Shown piece after piece: positions 24,659 to 33,235 of a DNA stretch of 64,000 nt. Where the stretch lies: positions 1 through 64,000 of the forward strand of contig CALNAK010000039.1 of assembly GCA_937874185.1 (NCBI GenBank), given 5' to 3'. The notes under the pieces are model-generated. The model ran no database searches, was not told the DNA's origin, and was given only the letters and a program-made list of their open reading frames with translations. The stretch comes from an uncultured Lactobacillus sp. GTDB lineage: Bacteria > Bacillota > Bacilli > Lactobacillales > Lactobacillaceae. The position numbers and the translations under genes were made by a program. Numbering within the stretch: the first letter of the stretch is position 1; each line of letters opens with the position of its first letter.

Positions 24659-24855
24659 ATTTTATATTTTACGTTACACAACCATGCTTGAAAAAGAGCC
24701 ATTTTTTCAAATTCACATCGAACTTTTTTAATTAAGGGATTGTTTTGTCACAGTCTCTTTCTCTTTTTATACTTAGTGTCACACAACCAATGTTCAGAAA
24801 GAACCTTTTTGATAAAGTTGGTAGTCTATTTTTGTTTGAAAAAAGTTTAGATTAT

Positions 24856-24903
24856 AAAAATACGATTCTGAAATCAAAAAGATTTTAGAATCGTATTTTT
24901 TAT
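24856..24903. terminator. terminator of the minus-strand SDR gene
   Basis: AAAAATACGATTCTGAAATC pairs with GATTTTAGAATCGTATTTTT (one mismatch) across a five-base loop. Confidence 0.85.
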
Positions 24904-24933
24904 ATTTTTAATATTTTAGTTAGGAATTAATTT

Positions 24934-25674
24934 TTATTGCATTTTACGATCAAGTAATTCTAGTTTGAATTTATCATTAACGAATCCTACGGTAGAATCG
25001 CTATTCAATAATTTCATAGCAAATGACGCCATTTCATCACTAGTATTAAATCCAGCAGGTTCGTTGTCAAAATCATATGGTTTTCCAGTGGCCAACTGAA
25101 TAAAATCGGTCCTTGTTTGTCTTGGCGACAAAAGCTTAACTTGTATTCTGGAGTTTTGTGTTTGCATTTCACGGCTTAACCCCTCAGTTAAAGCTGTTAC
25201 AAAATGTTTAGCGGAACTGTATAGAACATCACCGGGCCATAATGTATAACCAACTAGTGAACCAATATTTAACAACTTGGTTTTTTCATCTTTATGGTCA
25301 TGAACAAAAAGATTAGATAATACAGCAACTGCTTCAGAATCCGTTCTGATCATTGATGTAACTGTTTTTATGTCTAAATTGTCAAATTCACCAGCTTTGT
25401 CAAAGCCAGCATTGTTAATCCATGTATCTAATTTATATGAGTCATTTAATCGATTGTATAGATTTTCTAGTTCATCGATCTTAGATAAATCTTGTGTAAC
25501 TATAACGATGTTTACATCGGGGTAAAGATTATTTAATTTATTTTTTAATGTTATTAGGTTATCAGTCCTACGAGCAATCATAATGACATTTTGATTATTT
25601 TTAGCCATCGCTGTTGATATAGCAGCTCCGATTCCTGAACTAGCACCAGTAACAACTGAATATGATTTTTCCAT
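24934..25674 (-). CDS. short-chain dehydrogenase/reductase
   Basis: A 246-residue classical SDR. The NAD(P) motif is TGASSGIGAA (residues 8-17), followed by NNAG in TWINNAGFD and a Tyr-Lys pair in YSSAKHFVTAL, with Ser from NIGSLVGYTLW. It resembles DltE/YqjQ-type oxidoreductases. Substrate unknown. Strong GGAGGAAC precedes ATG. It is divergent from another SDR across a 379-bp spacer. Confidence 0.9.
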   Translation of the reverse strand: MEKSYSVVTGASSGIGAAISTAMAKNNQNVIMIARRTDNLITLKNKLNNLYPDVNIVIVTQDLSKIDELENLYNRLNDSYKLDTWINNAGFDKAGEFDNLDIKTVTSMIRTDSEAVAVLSNLFVHDHKDEKTKLLNIGSLVGYTLWPGDVLYSSAKHFVTALTEGLSREMQTQNSRIQVKLLSPRQTRTDFIQLATGKPYDFDNEPAGFNTSDEMASFAMKLLNSDSTVGFVNDKFKLELLDRKMQ

Positions 25675-26053
25675 TAATATTGTTCCTCCGGTTTATTTAT
25701 ATTTTTGAAAATCATTCAAAATAATATTAATTCATAATAAATGCTATGTACAATACCTATATGTAATATCATCCTATTACTAAAATGAATAGTATTTTAA
25801 AAAAAACATTTAACTATAGCAAAAAGGTATAGATTAACATTTAATATAAGCATTAGACATATGGATGAAAAAAACTTAATCTAGAAGGCGTGATCAATTA
25901 GTACTAGAAATTTATTTCAGTATTATTATGGAACTCACCATAAAAATAAATTTGACAGAGGATGTTCAATATCTTCAGGAATTATATATTCCGTATGAGC
26001 TTATGGTTCCATCAATTAGTCAAATATGAATTTAGAATAAGAGGGTATCTAAT
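25675..26053. other. 379-bp divergent intergenic region with no gene recognised
   Basis: AT-rich spacer between two divergent SDR genes. Short frames around 25860-26030 have stops and no ribosome binding site. They may be decayed coding DNA, but I recognise no family. TATAAT-like elements are present on both strands, as expected for two promoters. Confidence 0.5.
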
Positions 26054-26791
26054 ATGAATTTAAAAGATAAAGTTGTTGTTGTTACAGGTGCTTCTAGTGG
26101 CATAGGGGAAGCAACTGTGAAGATATTAGTAAAAAGGGGAGCAAAGGTAGTTTTTGGCGCTCGTCGATTAGAAAAACTAAAAACAATTGCTGAATCGTTA
26201 CCAGATGATCAAGTCGCTTTCAAAGAGACTGACGTTTCGAAACACAAAGATGTTGTGTCACTAGTAGATTTAGCGACACAAAAATTTGGCAAGGTTGATG
26301 CACTCTATAATAATGCCGGCATTATGCCAATTGCACCTTTGAGTGATGACCGTCGCGATGAATGGCAACAGATGTTGGACATTAACATTATGGGTGTTCT
26401 TAACGGTATATCTGCAGTTTTGCCAATTATGCATAAACAAGGTTATGGACATATTTTAGCCACTGATTCTATGGCAGGATATGAGTCCTTCCCTGATTAT
26501 GCTGTGTATTGTGGTACCAAATATGCTGTTAGAGCAATTTTAGATAGCTTACGGAAAGAAGAGAGCTCTAATCATATCCGAACAACAATCATTGCTCCTG
26601 GAGCGGTTTCAACTGAGCTTTACAAATCTATCGGTGATCCGAAAAAAGCCAAGGACTTGGTAGATTATTGGAATTCTTCCGATAATAGTTCATTAACGGC
26701 TGACGATGTTGCAGAAGGCGTAGCATATGCAATTAGTACGCCACAGCGAGTATCAATTAATGAATTGAAAATTGCCCCAAGTGCGGGTTAA
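26054..26791 (+). CDS. SDR family oxidoreductase
   Basis: A 245-residue classical SDR: TGASSGIGEA (12-21), Arg-rich GARRLEKL suggesting NADPH preference, NNAGIMPIAP, catalytic Ser in TDSMAGYESF and YCGTKYAVRAI. It is typical of the group annotated as serine/3-hydroxy acid dehydrogenases. AGAGGG precedes ATG. It is about 100 bp upstream of a frameshifted MFS pump. Confidence 0.9.
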   Translation: MNLKDKVVVVTGASSGIGEATVKILVKRGAKVVFGARRLEKLKTIAESLPDDQVAFKETDVSKHKDVVSLVDLATQKFGKVDALYNNAGIMPIAPLSDDRRDEWQQMLDINIMGVLNGISAVLPIMHKQGYGHILATDSMAGYESFPDYAVYCGTKYAVRAILDSLRKEESSNHIRTTIIAPGAVSTELYKSIGDPKKAKDLVDYWNSSDNSSLTADDVAEGVAYAISTPQRVSINELKIAPSAG

Positions 26792-26816
26792 ACATAACGA
26801 AAAATAATTTTAAAGG

Positions 26817-26842
26817 ACATATCAATATGGTATGTTTTTTAA
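26817..26842 (+). terminator. weak terminator between SDR and MFS genes
   Basis: ACATATC-AATAT-GGTATGT (one G-T pair) followed by TTTTTT. Partial read-through to the MFS gene is possible. Confidence 0.5.
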
Positions 26843-26892
26843 ATTCGACAATAGTGTGGATCACATGCATATTCAATATCATAGGAGATTAA

Positions 26893-28220
26893 ATGCGAAA
26901 ACAAAAATTTGGAATAATATTACCAATTATTTTAATTAGTTATTTTATGATTGTTCTCGATGATTCGATAATATTTACTAGTACAGACAAAATTGCTGCA
27001 GATCTTTCAATTAGTACTCAAACCTTAGCATGGGTTACTAATGCCTATGCACTAACCTTTGGAGGTTTATTATTATTCTTTGGAAAAATAGGTGATGTCA
27101 TTGGTAGGAAATTCATGTTTTTGACTGGGTTAATGACATTCTCAGTTAGTTCCTTATTAGTCGGGATATCTTTTAATGAAGGAATGATCATTGCTATGAG
27201 AGCAATACAGGGTATTGGTGCTGCAATATTAGCGCCAACTACACTGTCATTATTAATGGATAACTATTCAGACGGGATGAGAATAAAAGCTATTGCACTT
27301 TATGGTGCAACTGGTGGATTTGCTTCGAGTGTAGGATTAATTGTAGGTGGAATTATTACAACTTTTTTCAATTGGAGGATTGGATTCTTTATTAATTCTC
27401 CAATTGGCATAATATTATTTTTATTAGCTATCAAGTACATTCGTAACAATGATACCAATCATGAACGGGTTGATATCTTAGGTACTATTTTGTCAATTGT
27501 TGGATTATCAGCTTTTGTATATAGCATTGATGGTTCAAACCACCGTGTTTTGTTATTTGTTGTTGCAATTATCGCTCTTACTTTATTTGTTTTACAAGAG
27601 GGTCACTCAACAGTAGCAATTACTCCATTAAAATTATTTCACGATGGAGAACGAAGTTTTGCTTATCTATCAAGGTTTTTTTCATGGCAGCAAGTTTTGC
27701 TTATTTCTTCCTAACACCTTTGGCAATGCAAAGAGTCTATGGATTTTCCCCACTACAGGCGGCAATTGGTTTCTTGCCAGAGACAATCCCATTATTTTTG
27801 GTTGCATTTTATGTCAGCAGAATTCCATCGTTTGTTAAAAATTCACATATTATTATGATGGGTGTTTCAGTAATGCTAGTAGGTATGGTGTTAGCAGTAT
27901 TATTGAAAATTGGAACAGGATATTTAATTGGTCTGGCATTGCCAATGCTAATTATTGGTGTGGGTCAAGGGTTAGCATTAGGACCTCTGACCATATCTGG
28001 GGTTACTAATACTAGTTCGAATCTGAGTGGTGCGGCTTCAGGAGTAGTTAATACAGTTCATCAGATAGGGGGATCAGTTGGACTATCAATCGTAGTTTCG
28101 ATGACTGGAAAGTTGACTGATTCAGAAGTGGCTTATAATACTCAACTTATTTGGATAGCTGTTTTAATATTGATAGCATTTATTTTCTCAATTGGAATAG
28201 TTATCTATGAGAAGGGTTAA
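26893..28220 (+). pseudogene. MFS multidrug transporter (DHA2 type), frameshifted at a T7 run
   Basis: The first 273 codons give helices 1-8 of an EmrB/QacA-type pump, with the D-x-R motif KIGDVIGRKFMF and the antiporter motif GATGGFASSVGLIVGG. The frame is lost at T7 (27676-27682). With one more T the sequence joins as ARFFFMAASFAYFFLTPLAM-like and continues to 28220. About 442 residues would result. The rest is well conserved, so the lesion is recent or an assembly error. Preceded by AGGAG. Confidence 0.85.
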
Positions 28221-28299
28221 AACAATTAATAAATTTTATGTAAAGAACATGCAAAAAAATGGAACTTGAAATTGATTCAACAATTAGATTAAGCTTCTA

Positions 28300-28535
28300 T
28301 TATCGACAATAGTTGAGACTATACATTCTTAAGAATGATTTGACCCTATAGTTAAAGCGACAATGAGAATTATGAGACTGTACCTAAGGGACAAGTATTA
28401 AAGGGAACACAGATAACACGTCAAGTAATTGCAAAGCTAGTCTCTAATATAATTACTGATTTTTCACTCTATAGTAATCAAAATATTGGCATAGTCGAAA
28501 CAAGTATTGAAGGGAATAAACTATCATTTTATTAA
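28300..28535 (+). pseudogene. C-terminal remnant of an NAD(P)-binding SDR-like protein
   Basis: Around 28310-28345 the plus strand reads DYTFLRMI and then a stop. In another phase from 28359 it reads ETVPKGQVLKGTQITRQVIA, then KLVSNIITDFSLYSNQNIGI and a stop at 28533. The pattern (a YTxLR strand, then GTQ.TR..VA.L..) resembles the end of NmrA/atypical SDR proteins of lactobacilli. The rest of the gene is gone. Assignment is from memory of the family pattern. Confidence 0.4.
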
Positions 28536-28550
28536 GGAAGTGATTAATTA

Positions 28551-29276
28551 ATGAATAAACCTTTTGTGTCTTTATATATTTATACTTCATTAGATGGGTA
28601 TATTACTGGTAACTGGGGAAGTGCACCCGAAACTGCAGAATCTTCAGAAGTATTCAATAAGCTTGGATTTGAAGAGAAAGATGGATTGAAACTTCACTTT
28701 CAAGGTTGGCTTTATGGTAGTAAAACGTCATTGTCTTATTTTACAAGTGAGGTAGGCAATCTTGAGAAATCCAAGGTTAGGGTTCCTGAAGGAGATTTCA
28801 TTCCTGAACAGAATGTAGACAGATATTATATTGCATTAGATCGAAATGGTAAGTTGGGTTGGAAAGAGAATACAACCGATTATAATGGTCATGCTGCCAA
28901 TGTAATGGAATTACTTACTGAACTAGCAACTGATGACTATAAAAACTATTTACGCTCAAAACAAATACCGTATATTATCTGTGGCAAAGAAAAAATTGAT
29001 CTTAAATTGGCCCTTGATAAGTTGTATACCAAGTTTGGTATGAAAAATATTATGTTAGGCGGCGGTGGCATGCTAAATTGGAGTATGGTCTCATCTGGAT
29101 TATGTGATGAGATAAGATTAATCGTTGCACCTGCGATAGATGGCTCAAAGGGTGCAACACCGTTATTTAATTCTAATTTTGGTAATAACAATCAACCAGT
29201 TGGATTGAAATTAGAATCATCAAAGGTTATGGGTAAAAATACACTTTATCTTAGATATCTGGTCGATAAAGATTAA
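28551..29276 (+). CDS. RibD C-terminal-type reductase, second copy
   Basis: A 241-residue stand-alone RibD_C protein: VSLYIYTSLDGYITG at the start, a catalytic-domain core IPYIICGKEKIDLKLAL, cofactor loop MLGGGGMLNWSMVSSGLCDE and the final YLRYLVDKD. It belongs to the same family as the gene at 16023 but is clearly divergent and lacks a neighbouring MerR. AAGGAAGTG precedes ATG. It ends at a terminator into whose tail an IS3 element has inserted. Confidence 0.85.
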   Translation: MNKPFVSLYIYTSLDGYITGNWGSAPETAESSEVFNKLGFEEKDGLKLHFQGWLYGSKTSLSYFTSEVGNLEKSKVRVPEGDFIPEQNVDRYYIALDRNGKLGWKENTTDYNGHAANVMELLTELATDDYKNYLRSKQIPYIICGKEKIDLKLALDKLYTKFGMKNIMLGGGGMLNWSMVSSGLCDEIRLIVAPAIDGSKGATPLFNSNFGNNNQPVGLKLESSKVMGKNTLYLRYLVDKD

Positions 29277-29342
29277 TTACTTTGAATGAAATGAGTAGAA
29301 AACATGAATCAAAGCCATTTGAGAAACTTTGATATGAATTTA

Positions 29343-29367
29343 AAAAAGACACATACGAGGTGTCTTT
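29343..29367 (+). terminator. terminator with its T-tract interrupted by an IS
   Basis: AAAAGACAC-ATACGAG-GTGTCTTTT. The IS begins at 29368 and the T-run resumes at 30894, so the original tail was seven T. Confidence 0.8.
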
Positions 29368-30892
29368 TAAAGTGCTTCATAATTGTTAGACAAGAAATCT
29401 AACAGTTATGGAGCACTTTTTCTATGGTCAAATACAGTTCAGAATTAAAAGCTGCGGTTGTTGGCGAGTATCTACGCGGTGGAATTAGTATTAATTCTCT
29501 TTCCAAGAAACGTGGTTTGCCTCGTGGACAAGTTGGTACTTGGATTCGGAATTATCGTTTAAGCGGCGTAAGCGCGCTTAAACGTAAAAGAATCAAACGG
29601 AACTTCTCGGCTGAATTCAAAGTTAATGTGATAAACTACTACCAAACTCACGATGAAACTTTAGCTGAAGTGGCTGCCAAGTTTGATATAAATTTCTGTC
29701 AAATTAGCCTTTGGAGAACCGCCTTCAATCAGTATGGTATAGAAGCCTTGAAGTCTCATCCGAAAGGCAGGAAGCCAAAAATGAAACACGACAAAAAGAA
29801 ACTACGTAAATTAGCAGATAAAACCGAAGTCGATAGACTTCGCGAGGAATTGGCCAAAAAAAATCAAGAATTATATGATACAAAATTGGAAAATGAAATC
29901 CTAAAAAAAATCGGTGACCCTGTTCGGGACCTCAAAGGGCGAAGAAAAACGCAAATAGTGGATCAGATCAGGGTCGAGCAAGAATCCTTACCTAAAACAA
30001 ATCGATATAAGATTGGTGATATTCTTAGGGCTATCGATCTTAAGAAGACCACTTATCATGATGAGCGTAAACGTATCAAAAATAATGTAGACAAATATAA
30101 AGATGTAAAAGAAAAAATACTAAAGATTTCCGAGGATGGAAAGTGGCGTGGACGTTTAACCTACGGTTATCGTCGTGTTCAGAAAGAACTTGTTAAATTG
30201 GGTATCCATCTAGCAGACGCCGTAGCGCGTCGCCTAATGGATGAATTAGGTGTGCAAGTAAGTCTTTATAATCGTCATAAAAACGGAAAGTATTCGTCAT
30301 ATAAAGGAACGGTTGGAAAAGTAGCTAGCAATGTCCTACACCAAAGTTTTAATGAGACAATACCTTTTAATGTTTTACATACGGATGTTACCCAAGTTCG
30401 ATTAGCCGATAGTAAATGGGCTTATGTCTCTGCCATCACCGATGAGGCAAGTAAAGAAGTCTTAGCGTTTCAAGTTAGCAACAGTCCTAATAGTAATTTA
30501 ATTACGAATACACTGGATGAACTAGTTGAAATCCTTCCAGAAGGAGCAGAGCCAACAATTCATTCAGATCAAGGTTGGCATTATCAGCTAAATTACTATA
30601 CTGATAAGCTTTCTGAGAATAACTTTATTCAAAGTATGTCCCGTAAAGGAAATTGTCTTGATAATGCACCAATTGAAAGCTTTTTCCATCTTTTTAAAAC
30701 GGAATGTCTTAATGGATTCCCACCTTGTAAAGATATTGAAGAATTTAAAGAAGTTTCACTCAGTTACGTCGATTGGTTTAACAATCGACGTATTTCAGGA
30801 AAAACAAAAGGCATGACTCCCTGTGAATACAGGGAACATGCCTTAGCAGCTTAACAATATTCAATTTTGTCTAACTTTTGTGTTGCACTTTA
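29368..30892 (+). mobile_element. IS3 family (IS150-like) insertion sequence
   Basis: A 1525-bp element. The left end TAAAGTGCTTCATAATTGTT and the right end (minus strand) TAAAGTGCAACACAAAAGTT are imperfect inverted repeats continuing AGACAA. CTTT occurs at both borders (29364-29367, 30893-30896) as a likely 4-bp target duplication. The transposase is intact. Confidence 0.85.
29424..30854 (+). CDS. IS3 family transposase, OrfA and OrfB in one frame
   Basis: A 476-residue fused transposase. Two N-terminal HTH repeats (YLRGGISINSLSKKRGLPRG and ETLAEVAAKFDINFCQISLW) and a leucine-zipper-like stretch end near residue 165 (KLENEILKKI). The DDE integrase domain follows: HTDVTQVRLADSKWAYVS, IHSDQGWHYQ and NAPIESFFHLFKTE, giving Asp, Asp, Glu. 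IS3 elements usually make the fusion by a -1 frameshift at an A-rich slippery site; here an A8 run at the junction is already in frame, so the fusion is constitutive. Confidence 0.93.
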   Translation: MVKYSSELKAAVVGEYLRGGISINSLSKKRGLPRGQVGTWIRNYRLSGVSALKRKRIKRNFSAEFKVNVINYYQTHDETLAEVAAKFDINFCQISLWRTAFNQYGIEALKSHPKGRKPKMKHDKKKLRKLADKTEVDRLREELAKKNQELYDTKLENEILKKIGDPVRDLKGRRKTQIVDQIRVEQESLPKTNRYKIGDILRAIDLKKTTYHDERKRIKNNVDKYKDVKEKILKISEDGKWRGRLTYGYRRVQKELVKLGIHLADAVARRLMDELGVQVSLYNRHKNGKYSSYKGTVGKVASNVLHQSFNETIPFNVLHTDVTQVRLADSKWAYVSAITDEASKEVLAFQVSNSPNSNLITNTLDELVEILPEGAEPTIHSDQGWHYQLNYYTDKLSENNFIQSMSRKGNCLDNAPIESFFHLFKTECLNGFPPCKDIEEFKEVSLSYVDWFNNRRISGKTKGMTPCEYREHALAA

Positions 30893-30963
30893 CTTTTTTT
30901 AAATACTTTTATTTATAAATTGTTTTTTTTGTACTCTACAATTAACTATATTTATATGCTAAT

Positions 30964-31218
30964 ATGACTGTGTTTAAGACGATAAAGTGCACTTTTATAA
31001 AATGTATTTTATCCAAAGATGTTATCGTAGAAAATAACTGGAAAATAAAATTCGTTTTATTGAAAAATATCGATAACCAAATTTTTTTTAAATATATGTT
31101 GACTAATGGATTTGCAAAAAAGATTGAAAAAACTCCACTCCGGGCTATTGCACACGCCAAGAGCTTGAGAAAAGAGTACCAAGATAATTTTGAAAGGCAG
31201 CGTAAAAATGAAAAATAA
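30964..31218 (+). pseudogene. truncated HigB-like toxin remnant
   Basis: An 84-codon frame. Only its second half resembles HigB: WKIKFVLLKNIDNQ, then MLTNGFAKKIEKTPLRAIAH and KSLRKEYQ, aligning with the C-terminal half of the toxin at 8974. The N-terminal half is replaced by unrelated sequence, and the IS3 element lies just 70 bp upstream. It is probably not an active RNase. Confidence 0.7.
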
Positions 31219-31486
31219 TACTAGTTTTGATTCAGAATTAAAAAATAATTTAAAAGACCCAGAATTTAAAAAAGAATTCGATAAATATAATGATCAGATG
31301 AATAGTGCTATTGCGTTAATGATGGCTAGAGAAGACATGGGATGGACACAAAGTGAACTGGCAGAAAAAGCACATATGCCTCAATCAACGATTGCTAGAA
31401 TTGAAACGGGACATAATATCAGTGTTGATAAACTGTCCGTGCTTGCATCTGCAATGGGTAAAAAATTAAACATTAGTATTTCCTAA
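31208..31486 (+). CDS. higA: HigA-like antitoxin, second copy
   Basis: A 92-residue Xre HTH protein: AREDMGWTQSELAEKAHMPQ, then STIARIETGHNISVDKLSVL, and ASAMGKKLNISIS at the end. It is very similar in layout to the antitoxin at 9335. The start follows AAAGGCAGCG inside the toxin remnant. With its toxin broken it may survive as a repressor or as an antitoxin acting in trans on the intact pair. Confidence 0.88.
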   Translation: MKNNTSFDSELKNNLKDPEFKKEFDKYNDQMNSAIALMMAREDMGWTQSELAEKAHMPQSTIARIETGHNISVDKLSVLASAMGKKLNISIS

Positions 31487-31559
31487 AAATATAAATTGTC
31501 TCAGTTTGTTCATCGAATTAAATATACTCAAAAACAAGATCCAAGATTGTGAATTCTAA

Positions 31560-31640
31560 TCTACGGCTCTTGTTTTGACAGATTTAGGTGATACTTTGAT
31601 TCCAGTATTGGACTACTGGGATGAGGAACATAAGGAAAAG
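31560..31640 (+). pseudogene. HxlR-type regulator C-terminal fragment
   Basis: LVLTDLGDTLIPVLDYWDEE follows directly after a stop and runs into a terminator. The phrase xLTxLGxxLIPVL is the end of the HxlR winged helix. Too short for certainty. Confidence 0.4.
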
Positions 31641-31677
31641 CCCCCATATCAAAATCAAATCGATATGGGGGCTTTTT
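31636..31677. terminator. terminator
   Basis: AAAAGCCCCCATATC pairs with GATATGGGGGCTTTTT. GC-rich and strong, it lies between convergent units. Confidence 0.9.
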
Positions 31678-31695
31678 ACGTGTGAGTTATATTAG

Positions 31696-32112
31696 TTATT
31701 TATTTGAGGAGTTATTATTACGCAATATTTCAGCAACATTAATTGTTGGCATATTATATCCGGGAAATTCATTAGAAGTTGTTGTCAAGGTAGCTATTAT
31801 GGCCCGTACATAAGGATATAGAATAGCAACCGAATTGTTACGTATAAAAGTATCTACGCCGACTTTATTAGTATCCTCATCAGGATTATATTCAAATTTT
31901 CCTTGTACAGAACAAGTAACTTCAAAGGGCATAGATTCATCTGAAATTGAACCAGCTTTCACACTAAGATTAACTATTATTTTATTATCGTTGATTTCGT
32001 TATTTGATTGTATCTCTGGGGTTAAGCTTATATTTTTTTTCTTCTTGAAATTAGGATTGTTTCTATATCCCATCTCTTTTACCGTATATCCGTTGAACTT
32101 CAGAACAGTCAT
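31696..32112 (-). CDS. SecB-like chaperone of a TAC module
   Basis: A 138-residue protein whose last third matches SecB: NSVAILYPYVRAIIATLTTT followed by PGYNMPTINVAEIL. The preceding beta strands (KIIVNLSVKAGSISDESMPF, then CSVQGKFEY) also fit the SecB sheet. General SecB is absent from most Firmicutes. SecB-like proteins next to toxin-antitoxin genes act as dedicated chaperones that fold the antitoxin. Its ATG overlaps the antitoxin stop by one base (TAATG), so synthesis is coupled. It is the last gene of the operon. Confidence 0.75.
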   Translation of the reverse strand: MTVLKFNGYTVKEMGYRNNPNFKKKKNISLTPEIQSNNEINDNKIIVNLSVKAGSISDESMPFEVTCSVQGKFEYNPDEDTNKVGVDTFIRNNSVAILYPYVRAIIATLTTTSNEFPGYNMPTINVAEILRNNNSSNK

Positions 32113-32672
32113 TAAGCAGCATCTCCTAACGTTTTATCATTATTATATGAGTATGATGATTCTAAATTGGTATTATTTGAATATAAAGTAGAATCAATTG
32201 ATTGTTCAGTTGTTAATTCTTGATTAAGAGCATCAGTTAAATTATCTTTAGTTGAATTTTTTAGAATTTCTCCAGTTGCTCTGTACTGAGCTTCTATAAG
32301 TTTAAACATAACATCCTGATATTTTGTTTGTAATTTTTGATTGTTTTCAATTTGAGAAATATTTGAATAACCAAGACCGGTTAATTCAGCAAATTCTCTA
32401 ACAGTTAGATTAAGTTGGTTTCTTAATTGTTTTATATTCTTAGGACTCATGAATCTTTTTCTATTTCTATAGGCATTAAAATCGCTTTTTACATTTTCCA
32501 TTGGATTATCAAAATCAGCCCAGAGTTCATCATTTGAATCTCTCCAATAATGATGATTAACTATTAAGTCATCTATGTCTTTTACTTTACACTTTTCAAT
32601 GATAAATTCTTCAGTATACATTTCTGTTAAATCCTTTTCGGGATTATAAAATTTCTTTTTAATTTTGTTCAT
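32112..32672 (-). CDS. HTH antitoxin with long C-terminal tail (TAC module)
   Basis: About 186 residues. The HTH (SPKNIKQLRNQLNLTVREFA, then ELTGLGYSNISQIENNQKLQ) resembles MqsA/HigA-type antitoxins. The N-terminal part lacks the CxxC zinc ribbon of MqsA. The last 45 residues are Asn/Ser/Thr-rich and probably disordered, the position of the chaperone-addiction region in TAC antitoxins. ATG 32672 has GAGG upstream; the longer frame starts before that site. It lies between the toxin and the SecB-like gene. Confidence 0.7.
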   Translation of the reverse strand: MNKIKKKFYNPEKDLTEMYTEEFIIEKCKVKDIDDLIVNHHYWRDSNDELWADFDNPMENVKSDFNAYRNRKRFMSPKNIKQLRNQLNLTVREFAELTGLGYSNISQIENNQKLQTKYQDVMFKLIEAQYRATGEILKNSTKDNLTDALNQELTTEQSIDSTLYSNNTNLESSYSYNNDKTLGDAA

Positions 32673-32709
32673 AATCGACCTCATTATTGTCTTTAATTCC
32701 CAATAAATA

Positions 32710-33054
32710 CTATTTAAAGGGAAAGTTTAATGGTCTTTCCTGTTTATGTAGTGATATCCACATTACAATACCGTTTGGCCTGTCTTGGAATTTCAAATAA
32801 CAATTGGTATTTGAAATATTGAGTCCAAATATCCAAATATCACCAGGTATGGGATTAGAATGATTATCAGATTCTGGTCCAGATGAATAATTGGTCCAAG
32901 ATATTTTTTCATATATAATATCGAAGACTAAGCTTTCAACCAATCCAAGTTCCGATAATGTTTGAATATTCTTCCTACGAGGACTCAGTTTCCATTCGTT
33001 TCTTCGTTCCTTGATCTTTTTTACAATATTTTTAATATCATCCGGATTAGTCAA
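32710..33054 (-). CDS. MqsR-like toxin (TAC module)
   Basis: A 114-residue protein with the pattern of MqsR-family toxins: a basic N-terminal helix, LSELGLVESLVFDIIYEK, YSSGPESDNH (56-65), DIWIFGLNI (72-80), a strand CYLKF and the C-terminal VMWISLHKQERPLNFPF. Such toxins are translation-dependent mRNA endonucleases. The start is TTG with only a weak upstream site, which would keep toxin levels low. Toxin, antitoxin and chaperone are in the usual TAC order. Identification is by motif. Confidence 0.7.
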   Translation of the reverse strand: MTNPDDIKNIVKKIKERRNEWKLSPRRKNIQTLSELGLVESLVFDIIYEKISWTNYSSGPESDNHSNPIPGDIWIFGLNISNTNCYLKFQDRPNGIVMWISLHKQERPLNFPFK

Positions 33055-33059
33055 TAGTT

Positions 33060-33100
33060 ATCACACGTCCATATTGAATATTCAGTTACTATTAGTATAA
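33060..33100 (-). promoter_or_regulatory. putative promoter/operator of the TAC operon
   Basis: On the minus strand TATACT (33094-33099) is a good -10 without a clear -35. The palindrome GAATATTC (33076-33083) follows it and may be the antitoxin operator. Confidence 0.35.
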
Positions 33101-33235
33101 TAACATCATTTGTTGCTCAGGAGAAACAAAAGGGAAGCGAAATCTTGAATGATATAGTTAAGATACTTTTAAATTATAGGATAATTTTCTACCAATAATT
33201 GTAGGAGATTGTTGTAATAAAATTGATTCAACTTA

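Larger units (their letters stand above)
22763..24805 (-). mobile_element. ISL3 family insertion sequence, defective
   Basis: A 2043-bp element bounded by inverted repeats GGTTCTTTCTTAAGTTTGGT (22763 inward) and GGTTCTTTCTGAACATTGGT (24805 inward), continuing TGT in both. TTTTTGA is duplicated at both borders (22756-22762 and 24806-24812). The boundaries are confirmed because their removal rebuilds the tex terminator. A second inverted-repeat-like stretch (GGCTCTTTTTCAAGCATGGT on the minus strand, near 24681-24704) lies inside the right end. The transposase is broken. Confidence 0.85.

Noticed and set aside
24673..24704. Right end of the ISL3 element
   Set aside because: The inverted-repeat-like stretch here is not followed by the TTTTTGA duplication. 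The end at 24805 is, and its removal rebuilds the tex terminator.
25860..26040. Possible small gene or regulator remnant between the SDR genes
   Set aside because: Stops in every frame, no ribosome binding site, no recognisable motif.
27644..27838. 64-codon frame bridging the MFS break
   Set aside because: It is the wrong phase of a frameshifted pump; its residues do not fit MFS helices.
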